Shown here one piece after another: positions 17,174 to 26,214 of a stretch of DNA of 64,000 nucleotides (the first letter of the stretch is position 1; each line of letters begins with the position of its first letter). Under the pieces are notes generated by a model, which saw only the letters and a program-made list of their open reading frames with translations, was not told the origin of the DNA and did no database searches. Made by a program: the position numbers and the translations under genes. The DNA comes from Streptomyces xantholiticus (GTDB lineage: Bacteria; Actinomycetota; Actinomycetes; Streptomycetales; Streptomycetaceae): NCBI RefSeq assembly GCF_014651015.1, contig NZ_BMWB01000001.1, positions 656,137 to 720,136 of the forward strand, read 5' to 3'.

Positions 17174-17565
17174 TCAGGTGGTAAGGCCCAACGGGCGGCG
17201 GAGGGGTTCGCAGGACATCTCGCGAGGCCGGCCGCGATGTTCGCGTGGCCCGCCGCGCGGAGCCGGTTGATCGCGAAACTGCGCAGGGCGGCCATGTTTC
17301 CGGCCCCTGGTCGGTACGGTTTTTCGAGACGTCCTCGGCGAAGGTGGTGGCGCGGACGCAGTGGAGCCGGTTCTCGATGGTCCACCGCGAGCGCACGATC
17401 ATCGGCGAGACGCTCGGGGGGCGCCTGGCGGCTGGTGAGGTCGGTCAGCACTAGACCGTCTCGCGGCTGCGTGTGCCGGTCTTCCCACAGGTCCGGCGGC
17501 GGACGATCTTCGCGACCTGCGCGGCGTGGGACGTCGACGCCGAGGGCGGCTTCCGCCGGGTCAGC
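17174..17565 (-). pseudogene. ISAs1-family transposase remnant (C-terminal part)
   Basis: Three frames must be joined: AAQVAKIVRRRTCGKTG (ending in a stop at 17451), then LTDLTSRQAPPERLAD, then RSRWTIENRLHCVR, back to NMAALRSFAINRLRAAGHAN, and finally REMSCEPLRRPL to a stop at 17174. This is the C-terminal end of the ISAs1/H-repeat transposase. It abuts the 3' end of the reductase gene at 17561. Confidence 0.75.
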
Positions 17566-18493
17566 GTGGTGCTCGGATGCCGTCGATGATGCGGGTCCAG
17601 TTGTCGCCGCCGTTTCCGTCCTCGATCGCGCGCCGGTAGTGCGCCTGGACGGCCAGTGGCAGAGCGAGGTCGAGGCCGAGAGACGTGCTGGTTTCGACGA
17701 TGTGGTCGGCCGTCGCGCCCATCATGGTGACCGTGCTGAGGTCGCCGGGGTGCTCTCCGGCATCGAGTGCGGCGCCCGGGCTCGCTTCGCCGGCCCGCAG
17801 CATCTCGCCGATCGAGTCCGTGAGGGCAAGCAACTCCGGTAGCGCTTCCTGGGCCTTCATCCCCGCATTGCCCAACATCGCGGTGGCGTGCATCAGTCCG
17901 GACAGGGTGGTGAGGAACACCGCGAGGTTGGCTTGGTACATCATCTGTGCGAGGCCCGGATCCTCCCCGAGATACTTCAGTGCGCCAAGTGGTGTCAACG
18001 CCGCCCGGTGGCGCTCCATGACCTCCTTCGGGCCGCTGTAGTAGACGTAGGACGCCTCTGTGCCGACCATGGGAGCCGGCGCCATGACGCCGCCGGTGAG
18101 GAACGCGGCGCCGTGGTCCACTGCCCAGGCCGCCGCCTCGCGGCTGCGGTCGGGAGTGTCCGAGCTCAGGTTGACGAGCGTCCGGCCGGCGAGCGATCCG
18201 GTGGCGCTGTCGAGGATGTCGTACATGGCCTGGTAGTCGGTGAGGCTGAGGATCACCAGGTCGCTCGCTTCGACCGCCTCGCGGGGCGTCGCCGCGAGTG
18301 TCGCTCCGTCGGCGACGACGCCGTCGGCCCGGGCGGCGGTGCGGTTCCAGACGGTGACCGGGTGGCCCCCGGCGAGGAGGGTACGGGTCATGGCCTGTCC
18401 CATCGGGCCCAGCCCGATGACGGTGACAGCGCTGTCTTGCGTGGAGTTGGGGTTCTGTCGTTCGTTCACTCCTCCATACTCGGAGAGTGCCAC
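17561..18493 (-). CDS. Imine-reductase-like NADPH-dependent oxidoreductase
   Basis: A 310-residue member of the beta-hydroxyacid dehydrogenase superfamily. The Rossmann motif VIGLGPMGQAMTRTLLAGG is followed by TVWNRTAARAD, whose NRT segment indicates NADPH preference. The middle stretch GGVMAPAPMVGTEASYVYYS and the helical C-terminal dimerisation half match imine reductases more closely than hydroxyisobutyrate dehydrogenases; substrate unproven. GTG 18493 is used; GTG 18469 is an alternative. It is divergent from an HxlR regulator across a 60-base promoter with inverted repeats, so HxlR control is likely. Confidence 0.85.
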   Translation of the reverse strand: MALSEYGGVNERQNPNSTQDSAVTVIGLGPMGQAMTRTLLAGGHPVTVWNRTAARADGVVADGATLAATPREAVEASDLVILSLTDYQAMYDILDSATGSLAGRTLVNLSSDTPDRSREAAAWAVDHGAAFLTGGVMAPAPMVGTEASYVYYSGPKEVMERHRAALTPLGALKYLGEDPGLAQMMYQANLAVFLTTLSGLMHATAMLGNAGMKAQEALPELLALTDSIGEMLRAGEASPGAALDAGEHPGDLSTVTMMGATADHIVETSTSLGLDLALPLAVQAHYRRAIEDGNGGDNWTRIIDGIRAPR

Positions 18494-18503
18494 TATTCTC
18501 GGT

Positions 18504-18528
18504 AGTACCCACTATTTACTGCGGTACT
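18504..18528. promoter_or_regulatory. Inverted repeat in the divergent HxlR/reductase promoter
   Basis: AGTACC (18504-18509) and GGTACT (18523-18528) flank a 13-base AT-rich centre. A second small repeat, CTTAC/GTAAG, occupies 18527-18542. Both lie between the divergent start codons, where an HxlR dimer would be expected to bind. Confidence 0.5.
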
Positions 18529-18554
18529 TACCTTTTTGTAAGGGGCGATCAGTG

Positions 18555-18947
18555 ATGGCCAAGGCGCCGAGGTGCGGGCCCTACATCTGCGGCGTCGACG
18601 CCGCGCTCGACGTGGTGAGCGGCAAGTGGAAGGGGCTGATCCTCTGGGAACTCGACACACATCGCGTACGCCGGTTCGCCGAGCTCCGTCGCGGTCTGCC
18701 GGGCGTGAGCGAGAAGATGCTGACTCAGCATCTGCGTGAGATGGAGGCAGACGGTCTGGTGCACCGGAAGGTCTATGCCGAGGTGCCGCCGCGGGTGGAG
18801 TACTCCCTGACCGAGCACGGGCACACGCTCAATCAAGCGCTCGGGCCGCTCGGCGCCTGGGGGTCTGAGCGGATCCGTCGCGAAGGATCCCAAGTGGTCG
18901 ACGTGGCCGAGACCGCACACCGCCAGCCGCACGTGCGGAGCCGCTGA
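18555..18947 (+). CDS. HxlR-family transcriptional regulator
   Basis: A 130-residue winged-helix regulator. The diagnostic sequence is near the N-terminus (CGVDAALDVVSGKWKGLILW), followed by the recognition region LPGVSEKMLTQHLREMEADG and the wing YAEVPPRVEYSLTEHG. HxlR proteins respond to reactive electrophiles or aldehydes, often through the conserved N-terminal cysteine (here C7 and C12). AGGGGC precedes the ATG. Divergent from the imine-reductase-like gene, its probable target. Confidence 0.92.
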   Translation: MAKAPRCGPYICGVDAALDVVSGKWKGLILWELDTHRVRRFAELRRGLPGVSEKMLTQHLREMEADGLVHRKVYAEVPPRVEYSLTEHGHTLNQALGPLGAWGSERIRREGSQVVDVAETAHRQPHVRSR

Positions 18948-19437
18948 ACGGGCCGGCGAGATGCGGCTTACGGCCGCGAAGACGCAGCCCGGTGGCCGCG
19001 CCACGCCGCCGACAGCGCCACGCCGCGGCAAGCCGGCCGGCTTCCCCGCCCAGCCGCACTACGGCGCGGAGATGAGGTCCGCGCCGGCCCGTGGGTACCG
19101 ATGCACCCTGACTCTGAACGGCAGCCGTGGCCCCGCTGAGACGGCCACCTGGGTCTGCACGACGTCGCCGAGACCCGCGGTGCGCTTCGCGACGCTCGCC
19201 ACGCTCTGCTTGGTGCTCGAGTGCCGACGGGGAGATCCGCTGCATCGGGGGGGCGCGACGCCGCGGACGGCGCCGCTGCACGTGCTCGCGACAGCCGCCC
19301 TCAGCGGCGAACCGCGCTACCGGCACCGCCGCGGATGCCCGGCGCTCAGGCCTCCCGCGCGACGCCCGCACGCGCCCCGTGGCCCGATCCCCCCTCGGGG
19401 GCTGCGCGTCCTGCCGCGGCAACCACTCCCGAGGCCG
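18948..19437. other. Gap without a recognisable gene
   Basis: Long open frames on both strands give only arginine/alanine-rich low-complexity translations. No ribosome site, RNA gene or repeat stood out. A decayed gene cannot be excluded. Confidence 0.5.
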
Positions 19438-19623
19438 CTACTGCTGCGTCGGCCAGACCAGTGCCTGGGCCACGATGACGCGCCTACCGTTGAAGGTGAG
19501 GGCTGGGCCTTCGTGGAGTTCGTAGCCGAGGGCGATCGCCTCGCTCACGCGATGGCAGAACGATTCGTCGTCCGGGCCCGTCAGTACTCGATAAGCGGGC
19601 AGTCCATCAGGGGGTGCGCTCAT
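19438..19623 (-). CDS. DUF1737 small protein
   Basis: A 61-residue protein, MSAPPDGLPAYRVLTGPDD at the N-terminus and GYELHEGPALTFNGRR, VIVAQALVW toward the end. This is the full length and pattern of the DUF1737 family (a short beta-rich protein of unknown function). The ATG at 19623 matches the family start. Confidence 0.8.
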   Translation of the reverse strand: MSAPPDGLPAYRVLTGPDDESFCHRVSEAIALGYELHEGPALTFNGRRVIVAQALVWPTQQ

Positions 19624-19843
19624 GAAGCAAGGGTCTCAGATGCGCGCCCGGCGCCACAGCAGGAGACCCGTACACCGCCGCGCCGGCGGCACAGGCGGCA
19701 CAGCCTGCACCGACGTGTGCGAACAGATTCGGTTCGTCAGGCCTCGGCTCTGGCGGACAACCGAGCCAGTAGCTCACGGCCGGCGGGCCGGTCACCTGGC
19801 CCGGATCGGCGATTTCGTGGGCGACATGCGCCGTCGCGCTCAA
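19607..19843 (-). CDS. Possible small hypothetical protein upstream of DUF1737
   Basis: A frame of about 78 residues from TTG 19843 to TGA 19607, overlapping the DUF1737 start by 17 bases. The translation (PPAVSYWLGCPPEPRPDEP, FAHVGAGCAACAAG) is cysteine-containing and not purely low-complexity, but no ribosome site or family was recognised. It may equally be non-coding. Confidence 0.25.
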   Translation of the reverse strand: MSATAHVAHEIADPGQVTGPPAVSYWLGCPPEPRPDEPNLFAHVGAGCAACAAGAAVYGSPAVAPGAHLRPLLHERTP

Positions 19844-19872
19844 GAACCGCCGCAACGGCGCGAGCCTTTGCG

Positions 19873-21288
19873 TCAGAGGTCCTGGATACGGCGGAAGGGG
19901 CGGTCGGCCTCCAGCGCGAACGCGACCTCCAGCAGCGTCCGTTCGTCGCCGGGGCGGCCGGAGAACATGACGCCGATGGGCAGCCCGTCCTGCGTCGCGC
20001 TCGCGGCGGGCACCGAGATCGACGGCGTGCCGACCACGTTGTTGACCGGTGTGAACGCGACGTACGCGAGGATCCGTTCGATCAGCGCCGGGTAGGGGAC
20101 GGTCGGGTCGAGGTGGCCGATCGGCGGTGTGGTGTGGGCGAGCACCGGGGAAAGGAGGAGGTCGAGTCCGCGGAACGCCGTCGCGTACGCCTCCCGCGTC
20201 CGCTTCAGCCGCCGCAGCACACCCGGGGTGCGCTGCCAGTTCCTCAGGTATGCCTCGCGCAGTCCCCGGCTGAGGCCGTCCATGCGGCGCCGGTCGAAGT
20301 CCGCGCCGAACATCCGGCCCGTGACGCCGATCAGGAACGACAGCATGCCCCAGTACGTGAGGAAGTCCTCGGTGAATCTGGGATCGAGCGCCAGCTCCAC
20401 CGGTTCCACGGTGTGGCCGAGCCGTTCGAGTGTCGCCACCGTCTCCGTGACGGCCAGGCGGGTGGCGGCGTCGGATCGGACACCGTTCGGCGAGTCCAGC
20501 AGGAACCCGATGCGCAGCCGCCGCTCCACAGGGCCTTCGACCAAACCGAGAGGCGGCAGGTGCGGGTTTCGCCAGTGCCTCTCGGCGGCGGCGAGGAACG
20601 CTGCGGTGTCCCGCACGGAACGGCTCACGATGCCGTCGGTGACGATGTCGATCGGCAGTTGACGGCCCTGCGCATTCGCCACGACCCGGCCACGGGTCGG
20701 CTTCAGCCCGACGAGGCCGCAACAGGAGGCGGGAATCCTGATCGAGCCACCGCCGTCGTTGGCGTGCGCGATGGGCACCGCTCCGGCCGCCACGAGCGCT
20801 GCGCTCCCACCCGACGAACCGCCCGCCGAGTAGTCCGTGTGCCAGGGGTTGCGGACGGGCTCCGAGCCGTCGTACTCCGTGGTCGGGCTGAACCCGAACT
20901 CGGGCAGCCGAGTCTTGCCCAGCACCGTGACGCCGCTGCTCACAAGCTGCCGGACGAACGGCGCGTGCCGCCGCGCAACCCTCGGTGCGAACGCGGCACT
21001 GCCGTGCCCGGTGGGCAGCCCCCGGTAGTCGGTGTTGTCCTTGACGAAGGTCGGTACCCCGGCGAAAGCACCGCCCGCTCCGCGGCAGGGCGCGGGGACG
21101 TCGATGTGCACCTGGACGGCGTTGAGCCGCGTCTCCACGGCCCTGACCCGGGCCGCCGCGTCACGGGCGACCTCGGAGGCGCCGACCTCACCCCGCCGGA
21201 TCGCCTCGGCGAGCCCGACGGCGTCGTGCTCGCCGAGGGCGTCGTCCCGGAAGGCGTGCACCGTGGTCCGTTCCTCGAAAGTCGTCAC
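19873..21288 (-). CDS. Amidase (amidase signature family)
   Basis: A 471-residue amidase-signature hydrolase that cleaves a carboxamide through a Ser-cisSer-Lys triad. The Lys lies in [15 protein letters not shown] and the Ser pair in the signature [17 protein letters not shown], with [16 protein letters not shown] following. This group includes aryl-acylamidases and 6-aminohexanoate-cyclic-dimer-hydrolase-like enzymes; the true substrate is unknown. GTG 21288 is preferred because GGAGG sits five bases upstream; the longer frame from 21339 has no such site. Monocistronic. Confidence 0.9.
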   Translation of the reverse strand: MTTFEERTTVHAFRDDALGEHDAVGLAEAIRRGEVGASEVARDAAARVRAVETRLNAVQVHIDVPAPCRGAGGAFAGVPTFVKDNTDYRGLPTGHGSAAFAPRVARRHAPFVRQLVSSGVTVLGKTRLPEFGFSPTTEYDGSEPVRNPWHTDYSAGGSSGGSAALVAAGAVPIAHANDGGGSIRIPASCCGLVGLKPTRGRVVANAQGRQLPIDIVTDGIVSRSVRDTAAFLAAAERHWRNPHLPPLGLVEGPVERRLRIGFLLDSPNGVRSDAATRLAVTETVATLERLGHTVEPVELALDPRFTEDFLTYWGMLSFLIGVTGRMFGADFDRRRMDGLSRGLREAYLRNWQRTPGVLRRLKRTREAYATAFRGLDLLLSPVLAHTTPPIGHLDPTVPYPALIERILAYVAFTPVNNVVGTPSISVPAASATQDGLPIGVMFSGRPGDERTLLEVAFALEADRPFRRIQDL

Positions 21289-21521
21289 CGCTACCTCCGC
21301 CCACCGACCACCGACCACATGGATGATTTCCGCCATCATTCCTTACCGGCGAGTAGCACGCGAGGGGCCGCACCGCCGTCGGCGTCGCGCCGCGGACCCG
21401 GCTGGGGCGCCTCGACATGCGCCGACCTCAGCCGGAACCGTCGGCACCGGTCGTAATGCACGCTACTGTCCGCCTGGCCCGATGCAACGCGATCGCTTGC
21501 GGCGGCACCGGGGAAGCGGGG

Positions 21522-22445
21522 TCAACACAGGGCAGCGGGGCGCTGCCTCGGCAGTGGTCCGGGTTCCGTCCCCGGCGCAACCATGTCCGCGAAGGCGCGG
21601 GCCAGTGGCGACAGGGCGTCCCACCTCCGTACCGCCCAGCCCGCCGACAGGGCCGGGAGGGCCGGGATCGGGACGAAGCGCAGGGAGGGGTGGCCGGGGC
21701 CGCGCCAGCCGGGGAGGGCGGGGACGACGGCGTGGCCGAGGCCGAGTTCGGCGAGGAGGATGGCGGTGTCCCAGTCGGCGACGCCCGTGTCCGAGGTGAC
21801 GTGGACGCCCCACTCGGCGAAGGCGGCGTCGAGCCGGGCGCGCGAGGTGGAGTTCTCGGGCAGCCGGATGTGGCGGATGCCTGCCAGGTCCTGCGGTTCG
21901 ATACTCCTCCGGGCGGCGAGCGGGTCGTCCGCGTGGACGGCCAGTACCCAGGGCAGGTCGATCACCGGGCGCTGCTCGATGCCGCGCACGGGCGCGCCGA
22001 TGGTGATCCACGCCAGGTCCAGATCGTGGGCGGCGAGCGCCTCGAAGCAGTGGCGGCTGGAGTTCTCCGTCTGGAACTCCAGGCTGGCCCGCGGGTGCCT
22101 GCGCCGGAACTCGACGACGGCCGCCGACATGAAGTGCCGCACGGTGGTGGCGCCGGTGGTGATCCGTACCGAGCCGGCGTCGCCGCGCACGAGATCCGCA
22201 AGGCGCCGCAGGGCGAGGTCGAGGCCGGCGATACCGTCGGCTGCGGCGGCCTGCAGGAGCCGGCCCGCCTGTGTGGGGACGACACCGCGCGGATGCCGCT
22301 CCACCAGGTCGGTCCCGATCTCGCGCTCGAGCCGCTTCACATGCTGGCTGACGGCGGACTGGGTGCAGGACAGCTCCCGGGCGACGGCGCTGAGGCTGCC
22401 GGCACGGCACACGGCGACGAAGACGCGGAGATCATCAAGGGTCAT
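21522..22445 (-). CDS. LysR-family transcriptional regulator
   Basis: A 307-residue LysR regulator: the N-terminal helix-turn-helix (LRVFVAVCRAGSLSAVAREL, then CTQSAVSQHVKRLE) and a periplasmic-binding-protein-like effector domain from about residue 90. ATG 22445 gives the family start MTLDDLRVF; a TTG three codons earlier is possible. The next gene on the other strand is 436 bases away, farther than usual for a divergent LysR target, so the regulon is not obvious. Confidence 0.92.
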   Translation of the reverse strand: MTLDDLRVFVAVCRAGSLSAVARELSCTQSAVSQHVKRLEREIGTDLVERHPRGVVPTQAGRLLQAAAADGIAGLDLALRRLADLVRGDAGSVRITTGATTVRHFMSAAVVEFRRRHPRASLEFQTENSSRHCFEALAAHDLDLAWITIGAPVRGIEQRPVIDLPWVLAVHADDPLAARRSIEPQDLAGIRHIRLPENSTSRARLDAAFAEWGVHVTSDTGVADWDTAILLAELGLGHAVVPALPGWRGPGHPSLRFVPIPALPALSAGWAVRRWDALSPLARAFADMVAPGTEPGPLPRQRPAALC

Positions 22446-22881
22446 CAGCACCAAGCTAATGCTTGGGTGACTGCAAGGAAACCCTAGGATTGACTTGGCA
22501 GTTGGGTATCGCGAAGATCGTCATGGATCCAGGGCGGCAACCTGGGCCGCGTGACGACGCGCTCCAGGTGCCGACCCATCCGTGTGCGCCCCCGCGGTGG
22601 GCGTTCCGCAGGCTTCGGCAGGCAGCCCGTACCGCCGGCCGCCGGCCTCGTCGACGCGGACCGCCGGCGGACGAGGAGGACGAGGACCCGGCGGAAGCCT
22701 CGGTGTCGCCACCTCGCCTGCCCGGCCGTCGGTCCCCCATGTCACCATGCCCCCTCCAGCACCGATCCGGCGGCGGATCCTCGCACCCGTCCCTACGCAC
22801 ACCGTCTCAGGCAGGTCCGACAGCGGGGCTGTACCCGGCCCGCTCGGAAGCTGATGTCCGACACCATGAATCGAGGTACGA
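22446..22881. other. Gap between LysR and thioesterase genes
   Basis: Contains the LysR promoter at its left end. The AT-richer stretch at about 22455-22515 stands out. Beyond that, only GC-rich sequence without a convincing frame was seen. Confidence 0.5.
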
Positions 22882-23313
22882 ATGAACGACACCACGGACC
22901 TGGCGGTCGCGCAGGAGGTGCTGGCGGCGCAGCCGTTCAGCAACCTGCTCGGGGCCCGCCTGGTCGCCTTCGCCGAGGGCGAGGCGACGCTTGAGCTGGA
23001 CGTCCGCGACGACTTGCGTCAGCAGAACGGGTACGTGCACGGCGGCGTGCTCGCCTACGCGGCGGACAACACGCTGACCTTCGCCGCGGGCACCGTGGTC
23101 GGTCCCCGGCTGCTCACCGCCGGGTTCACCATCGACTACCTGCGCCCGGCCGACGGCACGACGTTGCGCGCCCATGCACGCGTCGTGCGGGCCGGCCGCT
23201 CCCGCGTCGTGTGCCGCTGTGATGTGACGGCGGTGGACGCCGAGGGCGTGGAGACCTTGTGCGCCGTGGCGCAGGGCACGATCGCCGTTCCAGAGGCCCC
23301 GCGAGAGACCTGA
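22882..23313 (+). CDS. PaaI-family hotdog-fold thioesterase
   Basis: A 143-residue single hotdog domain. The active-site region is RQQNGYVHGGVLAYAADNTL, with the HGG and downstream Asp of PaaI-type acyl-CoA thioesterases, followed by GFTIDYLRPADGTTLRAHAR. Such enzymes hydrolyse aromatic or medium-chain acyl-CoA. GAGGT precedes the ATG. It appears to be transcribed alone, with a secreted-protein gene 100 bases downstream. Confidence 0.9.
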   Translation: MNDTTDLAVAQEVLAAQPFSNLLGARLVAFAEGEATLELDVRDDLRQQNGYVHGGVLAYAADNTLTFAAGTVVGPRLLTAGFTIDYLRPADGTTLRAHARVVRAGRSRVVCRCDVTAVDAEGVETLCAVAQGTIAVPEAPRET

Positions 23314-23412
23314 GGCCGACAGGCGACGGCGCCTCGGCGGGCCGCTGTCCGTCGTGGTCCGGCAGGATGGGAGACTGGCCGGCCGGGAACGGCACGGAGG
23401 GGCGGACGAACG

Positions 23413-23952
23413 GTGCGACTGCGACGGGGGCGGGCGGGCCTGACCGGCCTGGTCATGGCGGCGGCGATGATGACGACGGGGACCGGCTGCGGCGCCCTGC
23501 TCCTGGAGGACAAGGGCCCGCTCCCGCCGCGCTATTCGGGACCTCCGCTGCCCGCGGACGACATGGTCTCGGAGCTGACCTCGGCGCTCGAGGCCGAGGG
23601 CATCACGCTGGAGCGGACGCCGCAGGAGCTGATTGCCGTCGAGTGCCAGGAGCACTTGCGGGGCGAGCACAAGGCAGCGACGGCGGATGCCGCGCTTCAG
23701 GCCGGGTTCGCGCGGGCCCGCTCGGAGCACGGCTGGAAGTCGGAGCCCGGCCGCGGGCAGGACGGATGGCTCCTCATCCGTAAGGGCAACTGGTCGGCGG
23801 CTGCCCAGTTGCCCGGCGTCGAAGCGTCCGACAGGGCGGGTTCTCCCGCGGCCGCGGTGCCGGTCCTGGTCCTCCTCTCGTGTGACGGCGCCCTCTCCAA
23901 GGCCCGGTCCCGCTCAGGCTCTCCGACACCGTCGCCCACGTCTTCCCGGTGA
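23413..23952 (+). CDS. Hypothetical lipoprotein
   Basis: A 179-residue protein starting at GTG. An N-terminal basic stretch (MRLRRGRAGL) leads into a hydrophobic core and a lipobox-like TGTGC near residue 25, so an exported, lipid-anchored protein is likely. The mature part holds ELTSALEAEGITLERTPQEL and a C-terminal Ser/Pro-rich tail. No known domain was recognised. Same direction as the preceding thioesterase, with no clear shared function. Confidence 0.7.
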   Translation: MRLRRGRAGLTGLVMAAAMMTTGTGCGALLLEDKGPLPPRYSGPPLPADDMVSELTSALEAEGITLERTPQELIAVECQEHLRGEHKAATADAALQAGFARARSEHGWKSEPGRGQDGWLLIRKGNWSAAAQLPGVEASDRAGSPAAAVPVLVLLSCDGALSKARSRSGSPTPSPTSSR

Positions 23953-24146
23953 CGTGACCCGTCCGCCGGTGTTTCGGCGGAGCCTGCCGGACCGGCAGGG
24001 CGGCGGCGGCCGCTGCGCGATCTCGGCGCAGGACGGTTCGCGCGACGCGGAAGCCGACGGGGCGCATGCGGTGAGCCCGTCGAGCGTCCGAAGGGCCGGA
24101 CGCCTGACCGGGGTGATTGTCAGTGGCGTGTGCGAGGGTTCCGTCC

Positions 24147-24674
24147 ATGGAGACCACACCCGACGGACGCCCTGTCCCGCCCGCGCACGCCGATGAACGC
24201 ACCATGCTGGAGACATGGTTGGACTTCCACCGGTCCACGCTGGCGCTGAAGTGCGCGGGGCTCGACGACGAACAGGCGCGCACGGCGGCCGCGACGCCCT
24301 CGTCGATGACGATGATCGGCCTGGTCCAGCACCTGGCAGAGGTGGAGCGGGGCTGGTTCCAGCGCGTCTTCGCGGGCAAGGAGATACCGCTGCTGTACGG
24401 GGACGACGGCGGATTCGGTTTCTCCCTCGACCCGGACCGGACACTGGAGGAGGCGCTGGCGGCGTGGCGGGGGGAGGTCGAGGTGAGCCGCGGGCTGACC
24501 GCCGACGCGCCGCTCGACACCCCGGGCCGGCTGTCGAAGGACAACGCCGCCGTCGTCGGTGAGGAGACGGTGTCCTTGCGCTGGATCCTGGTCCACATGA
24601 TCGAGGAGTACGCCCGACACAACGGTCACGCGGATCTGATCCGCGAGGGCATCGACGGCGTCACGGGTTCCTGA
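24147..24674 (+). CDS. DinB-family (DUF664) protein
   Basis: A 175-residue four-helix-bundle protein of the DinB/DUF664 superfamily, which includes mycothiol-dependent enzymes. The helices carry the expected polar residues ([19 protein letters not shown], then [20 protein letters not shown]), with the metal-ligand His positions in VQHLAEVE and [10 protein letters not shown] 24147 is chosen; no strong ribosome site is visible. Substrate unknown. Confidence 0.88.
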   Translation: METTPDGRPVPPAHADERTMLETWLDFHRSTLALKCAGLDDEQARTAAATPSSMTMIGLVQHLAEVERGWFQRVFAGKEIPLLYGDDGGFGFSLDPDRTLEEALAAWRGEVEVSRGLTADAPLDTPGRLSKDNAAVVGEETVSLRWILVHMIEEYARHNGHADLIREGIDGVTGS

Positions 24675-25027
24675 CCGCGGGCCAGTTCACGGCCCTCGAC
24701 ATGCCACCGCCAACCATGCGCAACTCGTTGGTTTCTGTCTCTCTGTCGGCGTCGGATCCGGTGCTGCCCGTCCGCTGCAGCCGACCCGCACCGCCAGGAG
24801 CACGACCCGCAGCACCAGCAGCAGCCCGGCCCCGGCCGGGGCGTCCAGTCGTGACCGCCCGAGACCGCCACGGCGCATGGTGCCCAGCAGGGCCGCGGGA
24901 CCGTCCGGCGGGACGAGGGACGAGGTCACCGCGCCAGACGCCGGGACGCGACCGGCCGCCCGGTCCTGGAACCGGCCGGGAGAGGCGAGGGTGCGGGGGA
25001 CCGATCTCCTTGAGCGCGGAGGCCCCG
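24675..25027. other. Gap without a recognisable gene
   Basis: Both strands give only low-complexity translations rich in Arg, Pro and Gly. No repeat, RNA gene or clear promoter was found. Confidence 0.5.
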
Positions 25028-25309
25028 ATGGTTGACCCGATCCCGCTGTACCTCCCCGAGCGTCTGGAGCACCTCCAGCACATCGCCGACGCATCCCGGC
25101 TGCGCGCGGCGCTGTACCTGTCCCCGAAGCCGTCAACGGTCCGCCGCCGCTCACGACGGGCGGACACTCCGGCGCGGCCCGCGACCCCACGACTCCTGGT
25201 GCGGACAAACGAATTTGCCGAGCAGTTCGGTGTGACACGGGCCACCGACCGCGCCGTCATCAGGTTGCTGCTCCGCTGGTTTGCGGGTCGAGTGCCCGGA
25301 GAGCGGTAA
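25028..25309 (+). CDS. Small hypothetical protein
   Basis: A 93-residue frame from ATG 25028: VDPIPLYLPERLEHLQHIAD, then SRLRAALYLSPKPSTVRRR. The first 45 residues have normal Streptomyces codon use and look coding. The last 17 codons overlap the 3' end of the pterin-binding gene on the other strand, so the natural C-terminus may have been lost. Family not recognised. Confidence 0.4.
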   Translation: MVDPIPLYLPERLEHLQHIADASRLRAALYLSPKPSTVRRRSRRADTPARPATPRLLVRTNEFAEQFGVTRATDRAVIRLLLRWFAGRVPGER

Positions 25310-26177
25310 GTATCGCCCTGATCTTGGGCACTTCGTGAGTGCGGTAAATACCTGTCCCGCCAAGGTGCGCCAACATTGCGAAGAAGCCTTCAGCGGTACG
25401 AAACTCCTCCTCGAAGAGGCTGAAAGCATGCGGCAAGGCGTGGCAGATCGGAAGACCTATCCGCCGCAGTCGGAACGTATGAAGGAGAGCCTTGGCCTGA
25501 TAATGAATGCGAGCATGGGCGGCTATGGGTCCCTTGTGGGAGAAGCCAATTCCAGGGTCGAAGGCGATTCGATCGACTCCCACGGAGCGAGCGTGTTCCA
25601 CACGCTTGTCAAAGTAGTCGAGCATCCCGGGAATGGGGTCTTCGTCGATACCCCTTGCGCTCACGTCTCGAGAGTTCCTCCCCTCGACATGGCACAGAAT
25701 AATCGTCGCCTGATGGTCGGCCACTATCGGAAATATGTCACCGTCGGACGCCAACCCGCCGGAGTAGTTCAAGACGAGCGCCCCCGCTTCCAGGCACGAC
25801 CGGGCAACGGCAGGCTCGTAGGTCTCGACCGAAACGACGATACCTTGCTCAGCAAGTTCCTTCACGACCGGCATCAGGACGGATATCTGTTCGTGTGCCA
25901 GCACCTGCACCGTACGGGGATTGCTGGACTCGGCGCCGAGATCGACGATATCCGCTCCTTGTGCCGCGAGGAGACACCCTTTTCGGATCGCGGACCGAGT
26001 TGAGGTCGCGATGCTCTCTCGGTATTTCGAGTCTTGAGAAAGATTTACGCATCCCATGATGGCAGGAGTGGCATCGACATCGATTGCCAGATCCCCCACC
26101 CGCAGTAGGTCGACAGGTAGGGAAAGATCGCCCTCGAACTGCCGCGCCAGATCTACCAAATCACTAAGGGAAATCAT
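25260..26177 (-). CDS. Dihydropteroate synthase-like pterin-binding protein
   Basis: A 305-residue TIM-barrel protein of the pterin-binding family. AIMGCVNLSQDSKYRES replaces the FolP signature (usually MGILNVTPDSFSDGG), followed by GADIVDLGAESSNPRTV, FDPGIGF and the terminal RTHEVPKIRAIL that corresponds to the FolP RVHDV segment. Key changes in the first motif (no TPDSF) suggest a related but different reaction, or a pathway-specific enzyme. Third codon positions are clearly less GC-rich than in neighbouring genes, so recent transfer is likely. The upstream gene is a broken sulfotransferase in the same orientation, perhaps a remnant of a former biosynthetic set. Confidence 0.75.
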   Translation of the reverse strand: MISLSDLVDLARQFEGDLSLPVDLLRVGDLAIDVDATPAIMGCVNLSQDSKYRESIATSTRSAIRKGCLLAAQGADIVDLGAESSNPRTVQVLAHEQISVLMPVVKELAEQGIVVSVETYEPAVARSCLEAGALVLNYSGGLASDGDIFPIVADHQATIILCHVEGRNSRDVSARGIDEDPIPGMLDYFDKRVEHARSVGVDRIAFDPGIGFSHKGPIAAHARIHYQAKALLHTFRLRRIGLPICHALPHAFSLFEEEFRTAEGFFAMLAHLGGTGIYRTHEVPKIRAILTALRALDPQTSGAAT

Positions 26178-26214
26178 CCGACCTCACTCTCAAGACTCTC
26201 GAGCAGGATAAGGA

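Noticed and set aside
18961..21456. Open frame of 831 codons on the plus strand
   Set aside because: It lies antisense to the amidase and DUF1737 genes; the translation is Arg/Gly/Pro rich and follows no family. It results from GC-rich codon bias.
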